A stretch of 64,000 nucleotides of DNA from Archilochus colubris. Lineage: Eukaryota; Chordata; Aves; Apodiformes; Trochilidae. Position numbers and translations under genes: made by a program. The notes under the pieces are model-generated. The model made no database searches, was not told the origin of the DNA, and worked only from the letters and a program-made list of their open reading frames with translations. Where the stretch lies: the NCBI GenBank assembly GCA_023079485.1, contig CM041092.1, positions 3,553,127-3,617,126 on the forward strand, in the 5' to 3' direction. Below, one piece after another: positions 11,251-23,300 of this stretch. Position 1 is the first letter of the stretch. Every line of letters starts with the position of its first letter.

Positions 11251-14200
11251 CTGAAAGATTACAACTTTGGTGATATGATACAGGGAAAAAAATGGTTTGG
11301 AAAGAAAAGTAAGTGCTACATTCAGTGAAATCTCAGCAGCTATTACTTCAAATAAAACACTTTGGTTTTCCAGACCCCCTACATCAGTGTATCAAAAAGA
11401 TACTCAGGAAAGAAATGTCATTTTAAGGCATCTGGGATATGGGGAGAGGAAAGAAGGAGAAGAAATATATTCTCCTGGTAAAAGCCTCAGATGAGAAATT
11501 GTCAGCCCTTTCCTCAATGTGCTACCTTTACTCCATCTGCAAATTGTGTGAGGAGGGAAGGGAGATGCCCTGAAAATACTTCATTGCCCCTAAGGATGTA
11601 ATTGAGGGTCCAGTTCATTAATGCTTGTAAATCACTGTTAAATATCCAAGTGACCAAGCAGTTGCTGCATGGGACAAAGAGGTCTACAACGTGATTTTTC
11701 TTTCCCTCTGGTTCTTCTGAAAGTACTTTAATAAAGATCTCTGAATTTGTAAGTCCCCAGGGTGGTGGAACTAAGAAAGAGGCAGTGAGAAACTCCTGTT
11801 CAGAGTGCTCAGTGACAGCAGATGTCACAGCCATCCCTAAATCCATGAGTTAGTGCCAGAAACAGCTCAAAGATGGGTCCTCCTAGATAGGCAAGATAGT
11901 TACAGTGACAGCATATAGGACAGGGAAAAGAGGACTGCAGACCTTTTCCTTCACTTAAATACAGGAAGATTTTTCCTGACAGGCCAACAGCAAACAGCTT
12001 TCTATGGCTCCTCTCCACACCAAGTCATCTCATGAATGCTCTGGGGGAACTGGGCAGCATGTGCCACATCGTGGCATTTCAGCAGCCTGGTGGCACGTGC
12101 CATAAAGCAACACTCAGTGGACAAGAACACAAACACACCCACACAAAAAATCCCATAAAAGAAGTTGCTTATAACTTCTAAACACAATTTTAAAAGTTGG
12201 AGTTGGATTGCTTTAACCTACAAAGCACAGCACTGCTTGTGATGCTTTGTGGGCTTCTTCCCCTAACACTTGATGTGGGAGCAGTGAAGGTAGTTGCCTT
12301 TAATAAGATCATAAATGTTTTTGAATGACCTAAAGTGGTTCTCGGATTACAGCATGAAAACTAAATTCCAAGAGGAAAGCCACAGATGGGAGCAAAAATC
12401 CCCACAGATTATCCTCAAATATTCCAGAGGATCTCTCTTGGGATCCTCAATATAAACAAACCAAAACTCCACTGCAGCCATTTAATAATGAATTTAAAAG
12501 GCAGCATATTCTCTCATCATATTTTTTTATGAATAACCTTCCCTTTTCCTCACCTTAATGCACAAAAATTTCTCCACTGAGATTTTGATTCTACAAAATA
12601 ACCTTGTATTTGAAGTGAATTCCTCTTTCAAATTGCACCAGGGGCAAATGTTTCTTTGGAGGATGGGAAGGGAATCGTTCCATAAGGCATCTTTCTTGAT
12701 TTAGGTCTATTTTCCCCCAGCCTGGACAGTGCATGGAAACCTCTATGTCAGAGCAGAGCTGGGTTCTCTCTCACCTCTGCCTTCTCTTATTCCATGTTTA
12801 TCTCCTAAATGCTTTAAATCCTTACGTCTGTCCACATGGCCCTCCTGATCCCCCTCGGGCATCTGTCAGCAAACCAGTCCAAAATTCCCCTCATGTTCTC
12901 TCTCTCTTTGCCAGGTTTCCATACCCTGCATCAGGGTGAGCAAAATTGAAGGGAGGAGATGGCATCTTGGGGTCACTGACATCTTTTGGGGTTTCCCAAG
13001 AGCAGCTCCCAGCCTTGCAACACCCTTCTGCACCCTCGGGGTGACTGTTGTCCCCTTCGTGGGGACATTTTGTGGGTCTCACTCCTTTGCTGAGCACTGC
13101 CAAACTTCTCAGCCCTTCTCAGGGTCAAATTCTGTCAGCTTTGGGATTTCAATCATTATTCTCTCCAGTGCCAACTCTTTTCAAAGGAAACAAATATGTT
13201 GTAGAAAGGAGAGAATGAAGAAAAACACCCGGCTTTTGATTTTATTGATATATATGAATGTAAACAAATTCAGGGACTGCTGCTTAGTGAAAATGTTATT
13301 TGTCTGCTTGGTTTTTTTTTTTCTTTCCTACATAGAATTTCGGACTTTGCGAACATTTTGAATCTGTTTTTTATCTTCAGGAGTAAAAAACTGGAAAGTG
13401 TAATGCTAGGTGACCTGTAAAATTTTCTACAGATGGAGAAAAATGTGCTAATGGACCTCACAGCCTCCGATAACTGGCTCAGGTTTCTTAAATTAGACAA
13501 AGCCTAGTGCTAATGACAATGCTTATTGCATAATCCAAAAACCAAAGTATGTTTCCCCCATGCTATGTAATCCATAATAAATGTTTAAACAATCTACACG
13601 ATTTCCAAAGTCCAGGATAACCTCTCAAATGAGTTTCATCTCTAGGCACCTCCTCAAGATGGAACAAGATCTTCTGTAAATGATTAACACCAGCCCTTGT
13701 TCCATTGCTCTCATCCCAAATGCTCCCCTTGGTCTGGTGGCAGAGGGAAGCCAAGCCATAGGAATTGGGTCTGTTTGCCATTTACAACTTCTTTTATCAT
13801 GGTAACAGTAAAACCAAGAATAGCTTTTTAAACCAGAGTCCCATTTACATATGTATTGATTCCTTTCCCTTTTGTAGCCTGTGGTTAAGGCAACCTGAGG
13901 AGCCACATACTGAATATTTGGCCACTAAGAGAATCTGCTTTTTAGGATGGGCAGGTGATAATGTGGGTGGCACTAATGTGATTTTAAAACCTTTAAAGCA
14001 TGCTGAAACATCTGACAAGTTTTGTACCTTATTTCACAAGGATTTGGCATTTTTCTCTGGTGGTTTCAAGCACAGGTAACAGATTCACTTCCCACTGAAG
14101 TGCAGCAACCTCCAGCTCAGCACATATTAACTCTTTCACAGCCCAGGACAACACACAAGTCCATTGAAAGTGGAAAATACTGTAGCCAATTAAAATTGCA

Positions 14201-15864
14201 TGGGAAATGAACACAGGCAAAATTTAATTACCTAAACTGGAATTTGTCTAGAACACAAGGGCTAACACCGATGCAGTTTTCTATAAAGGCATAGTCCCTA
14301 TAATGGCCATATTTAATATTTTATATATGACCTAAGGTTAAATCTGAAAGGTCTGCTGTAGATCAATTATAAACCACTGAAGCATCTTTGAAAGAGAAGA
14401 AAACAAGTAGTTTTCTAGTAGTGCTGAAGAATGTTACAAAACATCAAAGACCTTGCCCTTTTCCTGATAATATAGAAATCAGGCCCTGATGGAAAAAAGC
14501 TTTCACCATCACCCAGTAATGACACAGTAATGAGCATGGCAGTCATCTTCTCTGCTGTCTCATTACAATACATGGCAGTGTGGTGTGTTTGACAATGTTT
14601 GAGAGGAAGGGAATAAAGGTTGACATGTCTTCCCAGTATCACTTTGGGTAAAAAATAAAAATAAAAATTAAATGAACATAAGACTAATTAATTTCTCTGT
14701 GAGAATAATAATCTTCCCCGTTGATGTAAGGGTTATTAGCTGAGCCAGGAGCTGGCTGTTGCTTAATTTTTAAAGTTCCAACAAATCACCCCAAGAGGAT
14801 ATGGTCTAATGTATCTTAACTCACATAATTCCATGATACAAACCACTTTTTCTCTTCGATAAATGAGCTTGAGGCAAATTTATTTTTACCTGGGTCCTAC
14901 TCACCTTGAATTGGATGTTATTTTCCAGAGGTCCACTGTATTCAGCATGGAAGAAGTCCTGGCACTGGCAGAGAAGTTCCCAGGAAAGAGTTAATGCACT
15001 TGCAGCCAGTAGACACCAACACGAATCTCTGCAAGTCCTGCTGTAATGCGGCTCCCCTGATTGCCTCAAAAAGACAAATTTCAGTTCCAACACGGAAACA
15101 TTATCAACTAAATTCACCAGAGTCCCGTTCTGCCTTAGCTAGAGAATATGATTCCTGTATTAAGTGCTTTTAATTTCAGAGCTTGGGAGTTGGTTTAAAA
15201 CCATCTGCTAATTTGCAGTGTTGGAACAGCCGCGTTCTCGCTGTTGCAGTCGGAGTCAGAATTTCTTTAATGTGCCTCTTCTCCTGCCACTTTGCTTAGG
15301 GAGAAGCCTAGGCAGCTCTCCACCTGTCCTGGCAAAGAAATCAGCTGTGTGAAGCCTTCAACAGGTGAATTTGTCAAGCCATGATATGCAAGTTAAATCC
15401 TTCCATGAGGCATGATTTTCAACCTGGTTGTACTTCCAGCTCTCCCAACCTGCCTCTCCCATCTCCCAGGGTCACCATCATCCTTCTTCATTGCACTAAG
15501 ATGCTCTTGGGATGCTCTTGACCCCCAGGAACCCAAAACTTCAAACCATAAACAGACTGAGAGCTCTCTTGTCAAATATGTTGGATGACAGCAGGCTGGT
15601 GCAGGACCAGGTGCTCCACAACATCCCTCCCACTCCCACTCCCCACAACTGCTCCCTACAGCTGGAGGCATTGCAGAGCAGAATGAGCAAGTCCACCTTT
15701 TCCAATGCCAACTTGCAAAAATAGTAGATGTTTGTCATAGGTCCTGACCACAATGCAATGACTTGAAATAGATCCAATTGACCAAAGATTGAAAAACTTC
15801 CTGATGGGAACATCAAAGAAATCACAAGTGATGTGCTCCCCTGCTCCTCTGCCTCCCATCAACT

Positions 15865-15887
15865 AAAAAAAAAAAAAAAAAAAAAAA
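15865..15887. repeat. Poly-A homopolymer, 23 bp
   Basis: An uninterrupted run of 23 adenines follows CATCAACT. No processed-pseudogene body could be recognised upstream. Confidence 0.95.
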
Positions 15888-16383
15888 GTAAAAATCAATC
15901 ATTGAAGGTTACATGATGGAACCTGGCTCAAGGTGGTAAATATCAAAGACTTGGGGGAAAAAAAAAAATGTGTAAGTTCAGTAGTCAGTAGCTGATATTC
16001 CACCAGAATTTATTACATCAGTTGGAAGCAGGGTAGATGACAATGACCTGGAAACCATAAACTTGTAGGCATACTTTTTTCCTGTGTAAGTGAAATATTT
16101 TCAGGTAGTTTAACATATCTTTGATTGTAATTATTATGCAGACCAATATCACCCTGAGTATTTGACCTGAGTAGCTCCATCTCTTTGTTTAAAAACAGAT
16201 TTACTTGATGCTGGGGGAGTGCATGAAAAGAGCACCACTGTTACCAGCACCACTGCTGGGAAGAAAAATGGAATATTAATTTTTTTTTTTTTAATTACTA
16301 TTGTATCAGAATCTTAAAGTGGGGCATTTTTCTGTGTCAGGAAATGCTTTTTAAAAATGAATCTTTAGAATTAAAAAATATTC

Positions 16384-16421
16384 AATAAATAAATAAATAA
16401 AAAGAAAGAAGAAGAAGAAAT
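16384..16421. repeat. AAAT and GAA microsatellite pair
   Basis: Tandem AATA units pass directly into AAAGAAAGAAGAAGAAGAA. It is a compound simple repeat. Confidence 0.9.
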
Positions 16422-17767
16422 CATTCTCCTTCAAACTGAAACCAGCATAAAATATTACCCCAAAAGACCTGGTCTGATTTCTTTATAAATGAGCACAACG
16501 TTAGAACCATGGCAAAGGCAAATTGGCCTACAAGAAAACTGACAGCTTTATAGCCTATGCCTCTGATTGAAATGTTGGGAAATCTCTTGGCAATTCTCCC
16601 AGACATCCAGGTAGAACAGTGAGTTCACTGATTATGTTAACTAAAACAATCTGCCTTTCCACAAACTCACCTCCAGCCCAGCCAAGTGTGAAGTCTTATC
16701 AACAGGCCAGACCAAGAAAAAGACCTATTTACTTGCAGAGAGAAGCTAAACAACAAGGTTCTGCAAAACAACCCATGGACATCAGTGTGCAGAGCTTTTT
16801 ATTATCATGATTTTCTTAATATATAACTTTAACGAAGGCGATGAACCCTGGGTGGGACCACGTGGGTGTTAAATAAGAGGACAATTTCAAGAGGTTTGTT
16901 TAAAGGGTGGTAGTAATCATTAATAAGGAGAAACACCATCCTAAGGAGCAAAGAATTAGGGCACATAGAGATAGGGAGAACAAACATGTTTCTGAGAGGA
17001 AGAGGCTCAACATAGCCCTCCTAAGTTATCTTTTTGGTTGGCCATGGAAGAAGCTCCACCCAGACATGGGCGTCCCACTCGTGGGGTGAAGAGGGGAACT
17101 GTTTATGTTTTCAGGGTGGGGGGGGGATGAGAACCATAATAAACCTAAACAATAAAGATTACAAAAAGAAACAATGCTGCTAAGTGGCAATCTTTGGGGG
17201 TGAATGCAGAGCTAAATGTTATTTTAAACAGCACATAACCCAGGGAATTATGATGTTGTTTACATAGGCCTGTCTCTTGGGATCTGTATATGTTTAGAGT
17301 TTGGTTTGTTATGTGTCTTGGTTAAGCTCTCCGATATGTCTGTCTTCTGAAGAGAAAGAGCCCTGTGCTGCTCTCAAAGTTAGCTCCAGCAAGTTAAAAA
17401 TACAGAGAAAGTACCTTAAGTAATGTCCCTTTCCCTAGAGATGCTCTGGGTAGCCGTGGGTAATGCAATCAGATATCTGGGGTTGTTTCAAACGCCTGCC
17501 AAAACATCACTCATGTCTATTAAAGCATCCTGAAAAACACCATTACATCAATTCCAGCAATGGCATAATTATTCTTCTTTCTGGAATGTCTTCTGACGTG
17601 AGTCACTCGGTCAGCGTGGGATTTCGCTGGAAAAGCGGCTGTAGGAATGTCCCAGAGGCTGCAGGGTGGGAGGCAGCAGTGAAATGTTTTCACCCTGCCA
17701 CTCTGAGGGTGCCCAGGATGGTGGTTGGATGCACGGGGTGATGACACCCCACCAACAGCTTAAACAT

Positions 17768-17941
17768 TGCCCAGAGAAGTTGGGGCTGCCCCATCCCTGG
17801 AAGTGTTCAAGGCCAGGTTGGATGGGGCTTGGAGCAACCTGGGCTGATGGGAGGTGTCCCTGTCCATGGCAGAGGGGTTGGAATGAGATATTCTTTAAGG
17901 TGTCCCCTCTCCAAACCATTTTATGATCATAGATCATAAAA
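17768..17941 (+). mobile_element. CR1 LINE 3'-terminal fragment (plus strand)
   Basis: The sequence from GCCCAGAGAAGTTGGGGCTG through TTCAAGGCCAGGTTGGATGG to AGGTGTCCCTGTCCATGGCA is the canonical 3' untranslated end of avian CR1 retrotransposons. It ends with a degenerate form of the CCATTCTATGATTCTATG tail. It is heavily 5'-truncated (about 170 bp), as most CR1 copies are, and contains no ORF. The tail is modified into a perfect 10-bp inverted repeat (17919-17941). Divergence from the remembered consensus is modest, suggesting an element inserted within bird evolution. The element family is certain; the subfamily cannot be assigned by eye. Confidence 0.93.
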
Positions 17942-19589
17942 GGAACTCAAGGAACTCAAATATTTCTTCTTCACTTATATACTGAATTTTGAAAAGCACA
18001 TTTTTGCATCAACAAGCAAAAGCAAAACACCAGCGGGTATATCCTTTGCCAAATAACTTGGGTTTCTCCTGAAAAATGCAGGCAGCAAGCTTGGAGGAAG
18101 CAGAAGACATAGTTTCATTAGTTTATGTATTAGTGAGCTCATCAGTGCACTGCAAGTCATTTGGGCTGCAGCTATTTTAGGACTTAGGACACGCAGGCAG
18201 TCCAAACCACACCTCCATAGTCCACTATGCCACTGCCACTGACTGCCACTGGGATTGTCACTTGTGCATCACTAGGAGCAGCAGGATTACTGTGGTCCTA
18301 TGCTTGGAGAATTAACAAAAATATAGAGAAAATCTGTGTGAGAAATTCTGGTTTTCATGTCATGACTGCAAATCCCAATTTCTTTGATGTCAGTGGATCA
18401 TCTAGCTCAAGACTCATACACCAGCAGAGAATCCTTCCCTTCTCCTTGAATCTTTCTAATAGGAAGGTTTAAGTTGATGAAATTCTGCTTCATTGCAGGA
18501 ATAATACTGGCTAGAATAATGCAATATTAATTTTGCATTTTAGAAGAAAAAAGAGCATTTCACATTATCACTAAATGGGCAACTAGATCAAAAGTCATTC
18601 TTAAAAGAACTACATGTAGGTGATTTGTAGCAGGAAGGCAGAAATGGACAAGTGCCATTGCTAAAAAAATACCAAAACCACTTTTTTTATCTTTTTTTTT
18701 TGGTGGTTGTTGTTTTATATTCATAGCCAAACTGTTTCTATCCAGCTCCATGAAGACATGGCAATGCCTGTTTGATGCTGGTTATTTGAAAAAAACCCTT
18801 CTAAAATTTTATTCCTACCTTCCAGGAAGATTTGTGAATGAATTGAGAAGAGAATTATGGGGGAAAAAATGTGTTTCCACTGCAAGATTAATTTTAACAG
18901 GATAACTTCATTAGCAAACTAGTCAAGCTGGAATGTCACCAGTTTGCAAGTGAAGACACTGTCATTTCAAAGAGAGTAAATAAACATGATCTGGAGGTCC
19001 CCTCTGCTCCACCAAGCAGAGAAGATGCTATTCAGAGGTTATATTTTGAGGATCTTAGCATATGGATAGTGCCATCATCCTGAATCTTGATGCTGCCCTG
19101 AAACTTGTATCTCAGAGGGTAACAAAAAGCTCTGTTAGAGGTTTTGGAGAAGGAAGCTGGCAAGGATGTTGATGGGAAAAATACATCTTGCACTGGAAGC
19201 CTGAAGTAACTCCTCCTGCATCTTCCCATATTTGCTGCATCCCTTCTGCCCTCTCCAAAAGCATTCTGCTGAGGTCAGAGCTGTGGGACCAAACCCTCAG
19301 CCCTGACCCATCCAAAGGGAGAAAACTGTCCCCATGAAAGAGCTGCTTGAAGAAAACCTCATCCCACCAAATTTCACTCATCTCCCTGCAGGGAGGAAGG
19401 CCATGAACAGACTATCAGAAGATCCAGGCTTGGCTTGATGGTTCCAATAAAGCCATAAGAGATTGTGATTGTGATTAGACCCATTTTATCAATGAAAAAA
19501 TGGGGGCAGAGAAGCATGAAAAATGTTGATACTTTTTAGCGGAATATTTTCATGCATTTGACATTTATCACAATTTAATCTACTTTATG

Positions 19590-19800
19590 TTTTCTTGATT
19601 GTTTATTGTAAAATGGGATGGATAGTTTGAGCAAAGCTAGGGCAGGAGCTGAGTCAATATCCAGCAGCGACAAATATTTCGAGGCAACAGATTTGTAATA
19701 ATTAGATGGAGACAAGAGATGATGAATTGGTAAATCTGAAAGTCTTTACAAACTCTGAAAATCTCAGATGATCGTTTAATCCATCAACTATCTTCTTAAG
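19590..19800. promoter_or_regulatory. Candidate noncoding regulatory element
   Basis: This is a complex segment with ATTGTTTATTGTAAA (forkhead-like TGTTTA), CAGCAGCGACAAATATTTCG with retained CpGs, and TTGTAATAATTAGATGG. It has no repeat or coding signature. The mix of forkhead-like and homeodomain-like motifs suggests an enhancer, but this is not tested. Confidence 0.2.
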
Positions 19801-20500
19801 AAATACAATCACGGAAACTCCTGCCAAAAAAATCCTTACTGTAATCCTACCTTTATCCCATCCACAAATATACATTTTCTATATAAAGACACGATCCCTC
19901 TTAAAAGGTCAGCATTTATAGTTGGCTACCAAACACACCAATATACCTACCAAACCCTTCCAGCTCTTTACTGGATCTATTTTACAACCTGCAGACACTT
20001 CTATGGCTAACAGGGGAAAACATCCCACTTCTACATGGCAAACATATGTTTCTTCACATACCAGCTTCCACTTCTCTTTCTCACAGGTTATACACAGCTT
20101 AGATCCCCTTTTAGCTGAATGTCTCCTGAACTTATTAAAGATGAAGTGAAGGGGCATTTCCTCACAGTGTTACCTCACACACGGGACAGCTTAATGGCTT
20201 TGTAATTAATATATGCATAAGTACAACCTGCACTGGCAGTGGTAAAAGACAAGTTGGTTACTTGATTACACATAATTAAACAATACCAAGGTTGTAGTGC
20301 TAAGTGCAAGCATGCAATGTATCTATTCAAAGGTGCTATAAAGTATAAGACTACTTTTTTTTCCTCCTTTTATTCTGAAATTATTATAATTATATTTTTT
20401 CCCAACCTGGTCTCATCCCTCTTAGTGCTGAGCAGTGATTTTTAAATGATGCTGCACCAAATCAGAGTAACAACAGAAAGCCTGGCCCAGGAGCTATCTG

Positions 20501-20590
20501 CAAATAAAACAAACAAAAAAACCAAAACACCCCCCAGAAAAAAAACCCACAAAATAAAACAACCACAAAAAAAACCCACAACAAAAAAAG
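20501..20590. repeat. A/C-rich low-complexity tract
   Basis: The tract is made of A-runs separated by CCC, CACA and ACAA units and has virtually no G or T. The plus strand gives a spurious lysine/threonine-rich frame. Similar tracts occur at 32170-32257 and 49921-49970. Confidence 0.9.
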
Positions 20591-21585
20591 ATGGCATCTT
20601 ATCTGAACATGTTACAAAGAACTGCTGCATGATGGCAGAAAGGGAAATGTGATGAATTATTTCTTTGTAGAAATCAAGGACAGATACCTACATTGGAGGA
20701 ATGAACATAGGTTCAAAAATCCTAAGGAGGAGCTGAAGGAGGGGCTTTTTTAAACAGAGCTTTCATGGAAATTCTAACTCTGCAATTACATAGAAATGCT
20801 AAAGCCTATAAAACTAAAAGGAGATGAGGAGAGGGGAAAACCCATATATGAAACTAGCAGATACAGAGCTATTTTATACAGTTCAGTAGTCAGGCTAACA
20901 TGAACTTAATAGTGACAATTGTTTTAAATTGATTCAAATAACAAATACACATTTCAGAGATTATGAAGTTTTGCACTGCATTTTTCTTTTTATCTTTCAA
21001 AGAAAACAATGCTAATAGTTTCCTTTTTCCTACGCTCAATGACTATTTACTACTTTCTTGATGTGGACTTTCAAAATACAAAGAAGGTTTGGCAAGTTTT
21101 CAAAGTCTTTCTTCAAAGTCAGCTCTTAAGTACTTTTTATAAAAACATGAAGAATCCTTCTTACTAGGGAGAATTGATAATGTACTGCTTTCGTTATTTG
21201 TATATGAAAAACTGTCAGATAAATGCACATGGATTCATTTGTTTGGACCTTCCCTGTTAACCTTCTCTATGAAATTGATTTCGATTGATCACAAGAGTCA
21301 GGAACATGACAATTGCTTTCAACCAAAAGCAGCTCCAGACATTATAGACCCAAGTTTCAAAGAAAAAAAAGTTACTGTACTTGCAAGTTTAGAGTCAAAC
21401 TTGGCAGTTATTCCAAACAGAGTGGTCAGAAGAAGAAAAATAATAACAAACATCCTTCCAAGTTTTTTTTTTCCCCCCTTCAATTGCCATACAAAATAAT
21501 GGCACAAGTATGTCACAACCCTTTCAGAAAGTTATTCATGAAGGCATAAGCAAAGCGTCTTAAATACTTTGTTGCTGGATAGCTA

Positions 21586-21615
21586 GCATTTGTATAGCAT
21601 TTGTATAGCATTTTG
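21586..21615. repeat. Short direct repeat, 11-bp unit
   Basis: The unit TAGCATTTGTA occurs twice in tandem, followed by a third partial copy (TAGCATTTT). It is a small local duplication consistent with replication slippage. Confidence 0.9.
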
Positions 21616-22349
21616 AGAATTTAGGGAACTTTTTCAAGTTGTCAGCTCTTTTTCTGCTGCACAGAGCTAAACTTAAAACCAGACCGAAATCAAAGCAACC
21701 CACTCCCCATGACAACCATAGCGTGGTCACACCATCTATAGCTGGCCACATAGATCTTTTTCTTGCCAAATTCAGAGGTGATTTGGAAGGTGGTGCAAAT
21801 TAAATTGTGTTGGTAGGTGTAAGTAGATGTGAGTGAGGGTGAGAGCCTGGGCTGGTGGTGCTTGCATGCCAAAAGGCCTGAGAAAGGCACCAACCAAGTT
21901 CTTCTTCCAGAACCAGCTGTGACAGCTGAAATGGTAGCACCCATGCTCTGCATGCCTTGCTTACCACCCTCCAAGGCCAGCAGAAGAGCTTGATATGAAC
22001 ATCCCTTTGCCCAGCTCAGAAAGACCCAACTGGATTAGCTCTCATGGTCTCCATTAGCAGGGTGACAGACCTGGGGTCACTTTGGTGGAAGTGGGTGACA
22101 ATCATCTACACCACCTCCTGGCCCCCCAGAGCCCTGTGGGCACTGTTGAACCATCTGCAGCTGGAGCAGGAGGTTCCTACAGGATCACGTTTCTGCTTTT
22201 ACCCTAGCTGGGGATCTTTCCCTGGTTCTCTCCAGAAATTTCATTGTGACCTTCATTTCTCTCCCTATTCCTAATGCCCCAGCTCCTCCAATTTCCTGTC
22301 TCCGGTGCTGACACCTCTTTGTTCATCTCCCATCTTTTCTCTGTCTTGT

Positions 22350-22483
22350 CTATTTAGACTGTAAATTGTTTGATAAAGGGACCATGACTTAATAGGTGTT
22401 TGCACTACATCTGGCACCACTTGGTCTTAATCTCAGCTGGGATGTGAAGTCTCTACTATTAAGCAAATAATTAATAATGATTA
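22350..22483 (+). mobile_element. Possible ancient CR1/L3-type LINE 3' end
   Basis: The pattern TTTAGACTGTAAATTGTTTG, GATAAAGGGACCATGACTT, a TGTTTGCACTACATCTGGCACC segment, and a closing AAATAATTAATAATGA resembles the 3' end of old amniote CR1/L3-type LINEs. Those carry 'ttagattgtaagctc', 'gggcagggaccatgt', 'gtacagcgcctggcaca' and an AAATAATAATAA tail in the same order. The order and spacing fit, while single positions have diverged strongly, so the insertion would predate birds. The match is from memory of the family; RepeatMasker with amniote libraries would decide it. Confidence 0.5.
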
Positions 22484-23230
22484 GGTCCTAATGCAGCAAT
22501 GTGAAACTCCACTGACCTTACCCACTGCTCCTATCACTCTTTTCTTTCTTCTAATGCTTGCTGGCTTCAGCAGGGATTATTCCAAGCCATGTCGACGGAG
22601 GGGCAGCAGGCACTGCTTGTCAGTAGCCCATTGGATCCTTTCCTTTTTGGAAACAGGGAAGTTAAATTGGAAATTCTGCTAAAAAAGTGAGCACAAGGTC
22701 TGCTGAAAACTTGTAACATATTCTTGTGACCCGGCTATGCTATGCATAACATAAACAGCTGCATCTAAGGGAGATCACTGCTCTGTTTCAGGAAGTAATG
22801 GCTAAAGCAGCATTTATTTCTGACAATTAAAGGACATAAAAGCCTATGTATTATCTAAAGAGGAGAAGATTAAAGGAGGGAAGTAGCTTATACTATTGGA
22901 TTGGCTGCACCAAAACAAATAACCTCACAACTTCATTTTGTACAGAGCCTTCCATAAAGTCTGGATAATAAAATGCTTTACAACGAGCAAAGAAGTAGGG
23001 AGGAAGCAGAAAGCAGAACAGATATGTTTTGAGCCGAGATTGGATACGAAGCAGCGAAGCTGTGCCAAGCAGCAGGAGCTGCAGAGGAGAAGCTCTCACC
23101 CCAGTGGCAGCAGGAGCCCAGGACAAGCCAGGCAGCAGGCTGGGCTTAGGCTGAGCAGAGGAAAAAAAAAAATAAAATAAAAATTAAAGAGGAGCAGAGG
23201 AGGGGGGGGAGGAATAAAAAAGATGAGGAG

Positions 23231-23300
23231 CCAAATTTTTCTCCTGATTCCACCAACGCAACCCCACTGACATCAATGGGTGTAACTGAGAACAGAGCCA
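23231..23300. mobile_element. Possible ancient amniote interspersed repeat
   Basis: The segment from AAATTTTTCTCCTGATTCCA through CCACTGACATCAATGGGTGT to AACTGAGAACAGAGCC resembles a widespread amniote repeat. Its copies read 'gattctcactgacttcaatggg(a/t)gttacactgagaacagaattt', with the internal near-palindrome CACTGACATCAATGGGTG. I cannot name the family. The copy is short and fully decayed. Confidence 0.3.

Larger units (their letters stand above)
9600..17764. other. Noncoding region, no gene recognised
   Basis: This is ordinary AT-rich vertebrate sequence. The notable contents are a 23-bp poly-A at 15865-15887, AAAT/GAA microsatellites near 16384-16421, two weak exon-like segments (12721-12934 plus strand, 14905-15117 minus strand) and a motif cluster at 11130-11250. 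Open frames of up to 141 codons lack any family signature. I see no tRNA, snRNA or miRNA signature that I recognise. Confidence 0.65.

Noticed and set aside
13312..13340. Acceptor-like GGTTTTTTTTTTCTTTCC then TACATAG
   Set aside because: The sequence after it has stops in all frames at short distance and no donor; probably chance.
15512..15800. Possible LINE endonuclease C-terminal motif (GPDHNAMT) near 15750
   Set aside because: Only a GxDH-type match over a few residues, and upstream residues do not fit the CR1 endonuclease.
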